Source: a bacterium
GTDB taxonomy: Bacteria; Electryoneota; Electryoneia; Electryoneales; Electryoneaceae
Direction of reading: 5' to 3'
NCBI GenBank assembly: GCA_028278125.1
Contig: JANQEY010000227.1
Coordinates: forward strand, 1 to 32,363
DNA: 32,363 nucleotides
Made by a program: the position numbers and the translations under genes. The notes beneath the pieces are model-generated. The model was given only the letters and a program-made list of their open reading frames with translations. It was not told where the DNA came from and did no database searches. This document shows positions 25,364-32,363 of the stretch, piece by piece. The first letter of the stretch is position 1, and each line of letters starts with the position of its first letter.

Positions 25364-26487
25364 GGAAACACCAGGTCAATGTCAGCTTTATCATCGGGGA
25401 CCGGAAACTTCACTGGTTGATGATCATTCTCTGATGATAAGTATGAAGCAATAATCATCTCGAGCGCTTTTTCTCCGTCGATTCCGGAACACAGGGGCTC
25501 TTTATCACTTAGCAGGTCTGATATAATTCTCGGAGTAACCTGGACAATTGATTGTGGATCAGCCAGAGGGTATGTAAAAGTGTGACGATTCTTTGTCGTT
25601 ATCTGCCAGGTTCGGTTCCGTTCATCAACAATAATTTGACCCTGGGTACCCTTGATAATGATCAGTTCACCCTTGTTTAGATAATCCTGGCTGAAATCTA
25701 TAAAAACCCGGGCTCCTCCCTCAAACTGGAACATACAATAACCGCCAGGATCTTTGAATTGAGTACCCCTGGGATTAATATCTGTTACCGGATCGAGATG
25801 GCTAACAACCCAATCCGGATCATCATCCAGAATAAATCGTGAAAGGTCGAAAAAATGAGAGCCGTTCATTGCCAGTTCACCTTTTCCGGCAAGAACTGTG
25901 AGCGATCGAACTTCACCAACCATATTATCATTTATGCACTTTTTTATCGCCCCGTAATTTAGCGACCATCGACGCAAATAATTAACAGCGACAGAAACGC
26001 CATTTTTACTACATACCTGGTTAAATGTACGGGTAAGCTTTAGTGAATTATCAATTGGTTTCTCCAGGAATATTCGCTTGATTCCTGATTCGACCAGTTT
26101 TTGTGCTAATGAAATTCTTCCCAGGGCTGTTGTTGTAACCATTACAAGATCAAATGATCCCGCATTATTCAGCATTTCCGAAATATCTGTATAACATTTC
26201 TGAGTTGGAATTTTGAATTTTTCCGCAAAAGAATTCAATCGTTCACTGTTTTGCTCAGTTATTCCGGCTATTTCAACCTGGCTATATGTTTTTATTGATG
26301 ATACATGAGCAGCAGCTACTCCACCAGCTCCCACAATTCCCACACGGTATTTTGTGCTTGTTGACGGAAATCCCTCTACCCGGTTGGAGATTACTCGCCT
26401 CAACCGATCGCCTTCACTCTCTCGAACGATCTTTGAATAGACCTCTCTCAACAGTTTTTTAAGGTGTGTTTTACCAGGGAGTCCCAT
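25360..26487 (-). CDS. Gfo/Idh/MocA-family oxidoreductase
   Basis: A 375-residue protein with about 45 basic N-terminal residues preceding the Rossmann motif GIVGAGGVAAAH (50-61). EKP follows at 142-144 (FLEKPIDNS). The C-terminal domain has GSHFFDLSRFILDDD, the usual position of the catalytic His. It is distantly similar to the following gene, with which it shares a 4-bp ATGA overlap. The pair could work in sequence, for example oxidation and reduction around a keto intermediate, or form a hetero-oligomer; both are inference. It follows the flippase gene by 36 bp. Confidence 0.87.
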   Translation of the reverse strand: MGLPGKTHLKKLLREVYSKIVRESEGDRLRRVISNRVEGFPSTSTKYRVGIVGAGGVAAAHVSSIKTYSQVEIAGITEQNSERLNSFAEKFKIPTQKCYTDISEMLNNAGSFDLVMVTTTALGRISLAQKLVESGIKRIFLEKPIDNSLKLTRTFNQVCSKNGVSVAVNYLRRWSLNYGAIKKCINDNMVGEVRSLTVLAGKGELAMNGSHFFDLSRFILDDDPDWVVSHLDPVTDINPRGTQFKDPGGYCMFQFEGGARVFIDFSQDYLNKGELIIIKGTQGQIIVDERNRTWQITTKNRHTFTYPLADPQSIVQVTPRIISDLLSDKEPLCSGIDGEKALEMIIASYLSSENDHQPVKFPVPDDKADIDLVFP

Positions 26488-26523
26488 TTAGTATATCTCA
26501 ATGTTTCTGATTATTGAATAGAT

Positions 26524-28074
26524 TTATCTACTTGTAAATCTGCCCATAAACTTGTCAATCTTAGCAAAACCGGGGTAATACCTCAACTCTTTCCATAGCC
26601 AGGTAATCCCAATCGTAAATGTAATCCCGCCAATAAACAATGCGGAAGCACCGATTTCAATCCATGTACCGGGTCTCCATTGAACGTAATTGCCAACCAG
26701 AATCCAGCTGCCGAGTAATAATATCGGCACAGTAAAGATTTTAAGAACAAGATTATTGATTCGATCTTCGCTGTTCATCCATCTTAAAATACTCGTGTAA
26801 TATACTGGAATCTTAAAGATCAATTCGGATAATAATGCTCCAAGAAGTATCCCGCTCAGACCAAATTTTTTCACAAGCGCTATTGATATTATCACACCGG
26901 TGACACCTGAAACGAGTGAAATTATACCCACTTTTTTAAAATTAAACTGCATTTCCAATAATGATTTGAAACCAACATTTAAAATGATGATGCTATTTGT
27001 AATTGCAACTATCAGGTTCGCCTGATCTCCAGGGTAAAACTGGGCACCAACCCATCGGATAACAAAACCGCCATTTACCAGCCACAAGACCACAAATACA
27101 GTAACAGCCAGGACAGAACAAAACTTTAATTGTAAGATTGCCGGCTTTCGTATCTCGGTGAGCGATGCTTTGCTGTGGTATAACTGGGTTAAACCAGGAC
27201 GGGTCATAGCCGCTACCCTGTTTGCCTGCACCCTGATAGCGACCGGCACCATCATCAGTAGCGAAAGATTGGTAACATCGCTGAGTCCAAGGGTGGGGTA
27301 TACCCCGGTAATAATTCTTGCACTGCTTAATCCTATCATCACTCCCAGGTGTGACAATACAAACCAGATACTGATTCTATATAATTCAGGGATGTAATGT
27401 TTTTCAAATTTGAAGGTAAACGGATTAACATGAACGCCGATTTTCGAAGATCTTATTCTTACCTGGATAATCAGGTACAAGGCCGCGATAAGGCCTGCAA
27501 CTCCCAATCCATATAAAGACCAGCCGATATATACCAGGAGAAAACCCAATCCATGCATAATCCCCTGGTAGAGAAGATTATATATCCCGTTTTCAGCCAT
27601 TCGCTGTTTGCCGACCAGGATAGCGGTAAACGTGGAGGAAGAAAATGTCAATGCTATTGTTAAACCGATGAGAAGAGTAAAAAACCGTGCTTCAGAATAA
27701 TTTTCAGGCTGCAATCCCTGGACAAGTTTATCAATGAAGATTGCAAGCACAATCGAAAGGATAAAAATAATGAAAGCTATAATATGTTGGATCTGGCTGG
27801 CGGTTCGTAATTTACCGATGGTTTTTTCTTTGTCTTCTTTCGACTGGTCATCCTGCATCTCTTTAGCGACAACAGCTTGAACAGTTGATCCCAAACCAAA
27901 ATCAGACAACCTGGCGTAATGGAGAAGTTCATCAACAAATGAACGGAGCCCCATCAATTCAGGGCCAATCACACGCAGGAAAAACGGTGTAAGGAAAAAA
28001 CGGACAATATTACCGAAAAAAAACAGGGTGTAGCTGACTAGTAATCCCGATAGAACCCTGGACGTCCGGCTCAT
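26524..28074 (-). CDS. Wzx-type flippase (MOP/polysaccharide transporter superfamily)
   Basis: A 516-residue polytopic membrane protein with about 12-14 hydrophobic segments spread over its whole length. The N-terminus SRTSRVLSGLLVSYTLFFFG, followed by FLTPFFLRVIGPELMGLRS, is typical of Wzx/RfbX-like exporters of lipid-linked repeat units. There is a hydrophilic cytoplasmic loop near residues 75-90 (QDDQSKEDKEKTIGKL). It would flip the undecaprenyl-linked repeat unit to the periplasm for the ligase/polymerase encoded downstream. GGAA is seen about 8 bp upstream of the ATG. The gene begins only 34 bp after a terminator-like hairpin, so its expression may depend on read-through or on a promoter inside the hairpin region. 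Confidence 0.85.
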   Translation of the reverse strand: MSRTSRVLSGLLVSYTLFFFGNIVRFFLTPFFLRVIGPELMGLRSFVDELLHYARLSDFGLGSTVQAVVAKEMQDDQSKEDKEKTIGKLRTASQIQHIIAFIIFILSIVLAIFIDKLVQGLQPENYSEARFFTLLIGLTIALTFSSSTFTAILVGKQRMAENGIYNLLYQGIMHGLGFLLVYIGWSLYGLGVAGLIAALYLIIQVRIRSSKIGVHVNPFTFKFEKHYIPELYRISIWFVLSHLGVMIGLSSARIITGVYPTLGLSDVTNLSLLMMVPVAIRVQANRVAAMTRPGLTQLYHSKASLTEIRKPAILQLKFCSVLAVTVFVVLWLVNGGFVIRWVGAQFYPGDQANLIVAITNSIIILNVGFKSLLEMQFNFKKVGIISLVSGVTGVIISIALVKKFGLSGILLGALLSELIFKIPVYYTSILRWMNSEDRINNLVLKIFTVPILLLGSWILVGNYVQWRPGTWIEIGASALFIGGITFTIGITWLWKELRYYPGFAKIDKFMGRFTSR

Positions 28075-28108
28075 TTTATTTCCAACCGTTTAGCCAAAAA
28101 TTGAACAT

Positions 28109-28151
28109 AAAAACTGCTCCCCTGTATTGAGAACAATATAAGAGGAGCAGT
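28109..28151 (-). terminator. Terminator-like hairpin inside the polysaccharide operon
   Basis: Read on the minus strand, ACTGCTCC (28151-28144) pairs with GGAGCAGT (28120-28113), an 8-bp perfect stem. A second paired block lies inside (28123-28128 with 28135-28140), and TTTTT (28113-28109) follows directly. It lies 16 bp after the stop of the aminotransferase gene and 34 bp before the flippase start. The shape is that of a rho-independent terminator, so it may end the first two-gene unit or act as a partial terminator within a longer operon. Confidence 0.65.
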
Positions 28152-28166
28152 ATTTATAAGACAGGT

Positions 28167-29315
28167 TTACATTCTATTGATATAATCTTTTACTGAAAGA
28201 ACAACTTCCCTTTGCATTTCAATTGTCATCTCAGGATAAACAGGAAGAGCGATCGTTTCCATTGCAGCAGTTTCACTTAGCGGGAATTCTCCAATCTTAT
28301 ATCCAAGGTTTGCGAAACATCTCTGAAGGTGAAACGGGACAGGGTAATAGACTTCATTTCCAATGCCACGTTCCTTGAGGAATTCTCTTAATAGGTCACG
28401 TTTGTCAATACGGATGACAAACTGGTTGTAAATATGGCGGACATCAGGTTCTTCTTCGGGAAGTATAAGTCCCTTAATACCCTTTAGGCTATCACACTGA
28501 TCTAACACAAGACCGGTTTCCCGGAAAAGATTTCTATAATTTTCAGCGTTCTTCTGACGTCCTTCCGTCCATGAGTCAAGATATTTCAACTTGATCATCA
28601 GGACAGCCGCCTGGATAGCGTCCAGCCTGAAATTTCCGCCGATAGTTTTATGGAAATATTTCGGTTTCGCGCCGTGATTACGAAGAATTTTAAGCCGCTC
28701 GGCAATCTCGCTATCCCTGGTAACAACCATTCCACCGTCACCGGCACCACCGAGGTTCTTGGACGGGAAAAAGCTGAAACAGCCATAGTCACCGAAAGAA
28801 CCGGCTCTTTTTCCCTTGTATTCAGCACCAATCGCCTGGGCCGCGTCCTCTATAACAACCAGGTTATGCTTCTTTGCGATCTCCATGATCGGGTCCATAT
28901 CGGCAACCTGGCCATAAAGATGGACTGGAAGAATCGCTTTGGTTCGATCAGTGATGACTGACTCGATTTTTGCGGGATCTATATTATAGCTGTTAAGGTC
29001 GATATCAACGAAAACCGGTATTGCACCCGCACGGACTACAGATCCTGCTGTTGCAAAGAATGAATAGGGGGTTGTGATTACCTCGTCACCCTCATTTATC
29101 CCTGCTGCCATCAGCGATATCAGGAGCGCGTCGGTACCAGATGAGACACCTACACCGAATCCGCAATCTGAATATCCCGCAGCCTTTTCTTCCAGCTCAA
29201 GGACTTTCGGTCCAAGGATAAAATATTGCGAATCGAGCACTTCCATTACGGATTCTACAACTTCGTCCTTAATGGTAGCGTATTGAGCTTTTAAATCTAA
29301 AAGTGGAACACCCAT
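28167..29315 (-). CDS. DegT/DnrJ/EryC1/StrS aminotransferase, WbpE-like
   Basis: A 382-residue PLP enzyme. EDAAQAIGAEY has Asp157 at the pyridine-binding position and FSFFPSKNLGGAGDGG has the Schiff-base Lys186. The opening VPLLDLKAQYATIKDEV and YFILGPKVLELE are typical of the WbpE/DegT group that aminates C3-keto UDP-sugars. It directly follows, by 56 bp, a fused WbpB-WbpD-type gene, which supports the UDP-2,3-diacetamido-2,3-dideoxy-glucuronate pathway: WbpB oxidises C3, WbpE adds the amine from glutamate and WbpD acetylates it. The UDP-GlcNAc 6-dehydrogenase (WbpA) needed first is not in the window. Assignment to WbpE is from family resemblance plus context. Confidence 0.88.
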   Translation of the reverse strand: MGVPLLDLKAQYATIKDEVVESVMEVLDSQYFILGPKVLELEEKAAGYSDCGFGVGVSSGTDALLISLMAAGINEGDEVITTPYSFFATAGSVVRAGAIPVFVDIDLNSYNIDPAKIESVITDRTKAILPVHLYGQVADMDPIMEIAKKHNLVVIEDAAQAIGAEYKGKRAGSFGDYGCFSFFPSKNLGGAGDGGMVVTRDSEIAERLKILRNHGAKPKYFHKTIGGNFRLDAIQAAVLMIKLKYLDSWTEGRQKNAENYRNLFRETGLVLDQCDSLKGIKGLILPEEEPDVRHIYNQFVIRIDKRDLLREFLKERGIGNEVYYPVPFHLQRCFANLGYKIGEFPLSETAAMETIALPVYPEMTIEMQREVVLSVKDYINRM

Positions 29316-29371
29316 TATATCTCCAGGATTGTAAGTCTATATAAAATCTAATACTATATCTGATGTCAATT

Positions 29372-31045
29372 TTAAGTTAACCTCTTCCCATGAACAAGGT
29401 CATCGTAAAAATCTTTCCCTTTGGAAAGGTTCTCCGGGAGCGGTTTATCCTCATCGAGGTCTAGGCATCGAAGAACACCTTTCTCTTTTTCCTGGTACCT
29501 AAGTCCGCTTTCAGGGCAGGTATAAATTCCGTCAGCGTCCGCTTCTTTTAAAGGCAATCCATGACGGCTGACCCACCCCACCTGGCGTGCCGGAACACCC
29601 ATCATCAGGGCGTAATCGGGAACGTCCTTGGGAACAACCGCCCCGGCACCGATAAAAGCGTACCGTCCGACCGTTATCCCACATACAACCGTCGCGTTAG
29701 CGCCGATACTGCAGCCACGCCTCAGAACGGTCTTTTCATATAGGGAATGGCGGATAACCTGCGACCTCGGGTTGGTAACATTTGTTAAAACACATGACGG
29801 TCCCAGGAAAACGTCATCTTCAACAATTAGTCCTGTATAAAGGCTGACATTGTTCTGTACCTTGACATTATCCCCTACAATTACACCGCTGTCAACATTA
29901 CAATTCTGGCCGAAAACACATTTTTTACCAATCTTCGCGTTTTTCATTACATGACCAAAATGCCAGATTTTTGTCCCTTCACCAATTTCGCATGGCTCAT
30001 CTACTACTGCTGTCGGATGGACAAAATAGGGTTTATCATCTTTACCCTTCACGCTGACAGGTTGGTTAGTATTCTTTGGGACACCGTCCTCTTCAAGCGA
30101 TTCCTGGAAAAGATTAAGAATGCTGAGAACACGTAAACCTTCCTCGCCATCACTAAGGGGATTGCTTCTTTTGCTGACTGAATCGATAAAATGCTGGCAC
30201 TCGTTCTTGAGAGGTTCCTCTTCCGGGAGGTCTACATCGATAGGCTCACCCTTTATAGCTGTAGGTACCCTGTCTTTCCACTCAACCTGGTGGGGGTAGA
30301 GACGTAGTTTTTTCTCAGCGGTATCTTCAAATACAGCCATTTTCTCGGAGCCTACTACAACCAGCCTCTGCTCCTTAAACGGATGCAGCCAGTTGACAAA
30401 AATGTGACCACGTACACCGCTGGGAAAGTTCATTGTACTGATTGTGACGTCTGAAACATCCTGGCTGATATATCCACCGCCACGGCAGGCCAGGGTTTCC
30501 GGGTACTCTCCCAGTAACCTGAGTATGACAGAAATATCATGAGGTGCGAAACTCCAGAGGATGTTCTCCTCGGTTCGGATTTTACCCATGCTGAGACGGT
30601 TTGAGTAGACATAACGAATCTGCCCAAGGTCACCGTTTTTGACGATCTCGGTCAGTTTCCTGATCGCCGGATGGTAGAGCAGAATATGCCCGACCATCAG
30701 GATACGTTTTGTATCCTTTGCCAATTTTACCAACTCTTCACCTTCTGTGGTGCTGAGGGCGAGAGGTTTTTCGACAAAAACATCTTTCCCGGCATTCAGT
30801 GATTGTTTAACGAGGTGATAATGGGTAGCGGCTGGTGTAGCGATTGCCACTGCGTCCATAGAATCGTCGTTAAGGATATTATCAAAGTTCTGTGAAAACG
30901 AAACATCGGGATAGGTCTCGTGGATAACCTTTTCCCGTCCCGGTTCTGAATCGCAAATGCTATGTAATACACCAAGCTGGTGGAAATTCCGTACCAGGTT
31001 TTTACCCCAGTAGCCCATCCCGGCAACTGCAACTGAGATTGCCAT
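29372..31045 (-). CDS. Fused Gfo/Idh/MocA oxidoreductase + left-handed beta-helix N-acyltransferase (WbpB-WbpD-like)
   Basis: The start is taken as ATG 31045 (MAISVAVAGMG), with AAGG 8 bp upstream. The frame runs to 31120, and an ATG at 31060 is also possible. The 557-residue product has two enzymes in one chain. Residues 1 to about 330 are a Gfo/Idh/MocA oxidoreductase with AGMGYWG (8-14), EKP (92-94) and WSFAPHDISVILRLLG. About 340-495 is a hexapeptide-repeat acyltransferase (IGEGTKIWHFGHV, IGKKCVFGQNCNVDSGVIVG, IGAGAVVPKDVP), followed by a tail with TCPESGLRY, typical of WbpD/WlbB-type acetyltransferases. In Pseudomonas and Bordetella these are separate proteins. The fusion, with the aminotransferase gene next, points to C3 oxidation, amination and acetylation of UDP-GlcNAcA. 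This is the first gene of the leftward locus. Confidence 0.9.
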   Translation of the reverse strand: MAISVAVAGMGYWGKNLVRNFHQLGVLHSICDSEPGREKVIHETYPDVSFSQNFDNILNDDSMDAVAIATPAATHYHLVKQSLNAGKDVFVEKPLALSTTEGEELVKLAKDTKRILMVGHILLYHPAIRKLTEIVKNGDLGQIRYVYSNRLSMGKIRTEENILWSFAPHDISVILRLLGEYPETLACRGGGYISQDVSDVTISTMNFPSGVRGHIFVNWLHPFKEQRLVVVGSEKMAVFEDTAEKKLRLYPHQVEWKDRVPTAIKGEPIDVDLPEEEPLKNECQHFIDSVSKRSNPLSDGEEGLRVLSILNLFQESLEEDGVPKNTNQPVSVKGKDDKPYFVHPTAVVDEPCEIGEGTKIWHFGHVMKNAKIGKKCVFGQNCNVDSGVIVGDNVKVQNNVSLYTGLIVEDDVFLGPSCVLTNVTNPRSQVIRHSLYEKTVLRRGCSIGANATVVCGITVGRYAFIGAGAVVPKDVPDYALMMGVPARQVGWVSRHGLPLKEADADGIYTCPESGLRYQEKEKGVLRCLDLDEDKPLPENLSKGKDFYDDLVHGKRLT

Positions 31046-31299
31046 TTTATATACCTTCATTTGATTTATTAATATGCCTTGAGCGAGCGAAAAAGTACTG
31101 CCCTTTAGATACCAAGGCAAGAGATAATTTTATCGATCAGCAGAGAATGATTGAATATGACGAATATGTAGAGCTTTATTAAAATATGTTTATAACCGTA
31201 ATATTAGCTATTGCTTTTTATTCTAATAAAACCCCGAATTGTAAAAATATTCATAAATCTCGAATTGCTATTGAGTCAAGAAGAATTCATGTTTAGTTT

Positions 31300-31313
31300 A
31301 TTTAGTGCTAAAT
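31300..31313. promoter_or_regulatory. Perfect palindrome, possible operator
   Basis: ATTTAGTGCTAAAT is an inverted repeat with two 6-bp arms around TG. It sits 14 bp upstream of the TTGACA hexamer of the promoter candidate for the beta-helix gene, where a regulator could bind. In such AT-rich DNA a palindrome of this size can occur by chance. Confidence 0.25.
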
Positions 31314-31327
31314 TAATAATCCTCGTA

Positions 31328-31355
31328 TTGACAGTAACTCTATTTTGTGTAAAAC
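31328..31355 (+). promoter_or_regulatory. Sigma70-like promoter candidate for the beta-helix gene
   Basis: A perfect TTGACA (31328-31333) is followed after 16 bp by TAAAAC (31350-31355; four of six matches). It would give a leader of roughly 130 nt before the ATG at 31491. It is the best promoter-like match noticed in the window, but FCB promoters often deviate from this consensus. Confidence 0.35.
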
Positions 31356-31490
31356 ACTTAATATTCTTATCTTTAAACTATATTCGTCATGTGTTTTTGT
31401 TGAGCCATATTTCTTCTTTCATAGAATAGTTGTAAATAATGTGAACGCACGTTTTGTTTCTTCTGCAAAAGATGCTGGAAGGACTGATCA

Positions 31491-32363
31491 ATGTTTGATT
31501 ATTTTCGAAATATCTTTATCCGGTCTAAAAATAAAATGTTTGTTCTTTTTCTGTGTTTGACTCAAATAACATTCCTCATATTTCCTGTCAGCTCAATTCA
31601 TGCAGAAACAGAAGTCAGTGGTGAAGTTTCCGGCACTTGGGATTTAGACGGTAGCCCCTACCTGGTAATCGATACTCTTTTTGTTCCTGAAGGAGATACA
31701 CTTCAAATTGATCCAGGTGTAACAGTTGAATTCCAGGATCAGAATGATACACTTGCGTATCCAATACTTGTAGCAGGTGTTTTCCTGGCTGAAGGTGAAG
31801 AAGGTGATTCAGTATATATACTTTCAGAAGAATTCCCTTTTTCCGGAATACACCAGGCTACCCTCGATGATTCCCCCATAATAATTCTTGAATATATTGT
31901 TCTAAATGGTGCGATCTCTGCAGTTAAAACTACATCAGCTACCGTTAGCATTTCACGCAGTCGAATTCACGCTGAGGCTTGTCTAAATGCAAGGGAGACA
32001 ACTGTTGCTACTATGGAGTACTGCAACCTGTTTCATCTTGAGAATGATCCCCTTGAAAGAGCGTTGGTAATAATGTTTGGTATGGGACAATATCAGTTCC
32101 AAAATAATACCGGACTAACTACAGAGTTGGATTTGCACGCATTAAATAATATGGAAATATATGGAAATACGATCAATTTTTGTAATATCGATACGTATTC
32201 AGAAATAACAATCCATGACAATATATTCCAGCGACTGGATTGTGAGGGGTATTTAAACAGTCGAGGGACTTATTATGTCTATAATAACACTATCGTTGGC
32301 GAGCCATACGATCATGGAATCCTTTCCTACCAAGCAGATTTGACTGTTCATCATAACACAGCT
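31491..32363 (+). CDS. Secreted right-handed beta-helix repeat protein, 3' partial
   Basis: The frame starts at ATG 31491, with GGAAGGA (31477-31483) ahead of it, and is still open at the window end, giving 291 codons. The N-terminus has a long basic region (FRNIFIRSKNK) and a hydrophobic core (about residues 17-35) ending SSIHA-E, a signal peptide. The mature start GTWDLDGSPYLVIDTLFVPEGD, with IDPGVTVEFQD, is the typical entry of parallel beta-helix surface proteins. It is followed by rungs with N-rich turns such as LNNMEIYGNTI, ITIHDNIFQRL and YYVYNNTIVGEP. Such proteins in FCB bacteria usually end in a C-terminal sorting domain, not visible here. It may be an adhesin or a polysaccharide-acting protein. 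No catalytic residues were recognised. Confidence 0.8.
   Translation, partial: MFDYFRNIFIRSKNKMFVLFLCLTQITFLIFPVSSIHAETEVSGEVSGTWDLDGSPYLVIDTLFVPEGDTLQIDPGVTVEFQDQNDTLAYPILVAGVFLAEGEEGDSVYILSEEFPFSGIHQATLDDSPIIILEYIVLNGAISAVKTTSATVSISRSRIHAEACLNARETTVATMEYCNLFHLENDPLERALVIMFGMGQYQFQNNTGLTTELDLHALNNMEIYGNTINFCNIDTYSEITIHDNIFQRLDCEGYLNSRGTYYVYNNTIVGEPYDHGILSYQADLTVHHNTA

Larger units (their letters stand above)
31046..31490. other. AT-rich divergent intergenic region
   Basis: This 445-bp gap separates the leftward polysaccharide locus from the rightward beta-helix gene and should carry promoters for both. On the plus strand there is a TTGACA-containing promoter candidate and a 14-bp palindrome. 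On the minus strand TAAAAT (31133-31128) resembles a -10 box, but with a poor -35. Open frames in the gap are short, T-rich and start without a ribosome binding site, so no gene is called. Confidence 0.6.

Noticed and set aside
31211..31429. 72-residue hydrophobic plus-strand frame in the divergent intergenic region
   Set aside because: Starts at TTG without a ribosome binding site; hydrophobicity follows from T-rich DNA. A tiny membrane protein cannot be fully excluded.
1..32363. CRISPR arrays, tRNA/rRNA genes, transposases, phage genes
   Set aside because: None recognised on either strand; no regularly spaced direct repeats were seen.

Overview
The window looks like a chromosomal segment of an uncultured bacterium of the Fibrobacterota-Chlorobiota-Bacteroidota (FCB) sphere or a neighbouring candidate phylum. 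Evidence for this is the pair of large secreted proteins ending in a 'YPNPFNP...' C-terminal sorting domain (type IX secretion type A), a right-handed beta-helix secreted protein at the right edge, AT-rich intergenic DNA and a Gram-negative capsule protein (Wzi). A more precise placement is not possible from the sequence alone. No rRNA, tRNA, CRISPR array, transposase or phage gene was seen.

Left part (1-10.8 kb, plus strand). A 5'-truncated membrane-anchored SGNH hydrolase (2-988) is followed by two tandem paralogues of about 930 residues (1269-4082, 4147-6948). Each has a signal peptide, a nidogen-like beta domain, three carboxypeptidase-regulatory-like repeats, a jelly-roll/MAM-like domain, a further beta domain and a C-terminal sorting domain. 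A clear intrinsic terminator (6973-6998) and a REP-like palindrome (about 7022-7052) close this block. Next comes a compact module: an SxtJ-like membrane protein, a 50-residue DUF5989 (SxtK-like) protein, a NodU/CmcH/SxtI-type O-carbamoyltransferase, and a membrane-anchored endonuclease/exonuclease/phosphatase protein that overlaps the carbamoyltransferase by 8 bp.

Central and right part (10.85-31.05 kb, minus strand). This is a 17-gene polysaccharide biosynthesis locus read leftwards. From its promoter end the order is: a fused WbpB-WbpD-type oxidoreductase/N-acyltransferase; a WbpE-type DegT aminotransferase; an internal terminator-like hairpin; a Wzx-type flippase; two translationally coupled Gfo/Idh/MocA oxidoreductases; a sulfotransferase; an FkbM methyltransferase; a UDP-glucuronate-4-epimerase-like enzyme; a GT2 glycosyltransferase; a PglC/WbaP-type initiating phosphoglycosyl transferase; a second DegT aminotransferase; Wzi; a class I methyltransferase; an O-antigen ligase/polymerase; two GT4 glycosyltransferases; and a NodB-like deacetylase. 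Together they suggest a Wzx/Wzy-type surface polysaccharide containing amino sugars (probably a 2,3-diacetamido uronic acid) and uronic acid, decorated with sulfate and methyl groups. Wza, Wzc, the UDP-sugar 6-dehydrogenase and the 4,6-dehydratase are not in the window and would have to be encoded elsewhere.

Right edge. A 445-bp AT-rich divergent intergenic region carries a candidate sigma70-like promoter and a palindrome. It leads to a 3'-truncated, plus-strand secreted beta-helix protein (31491 to the window end).
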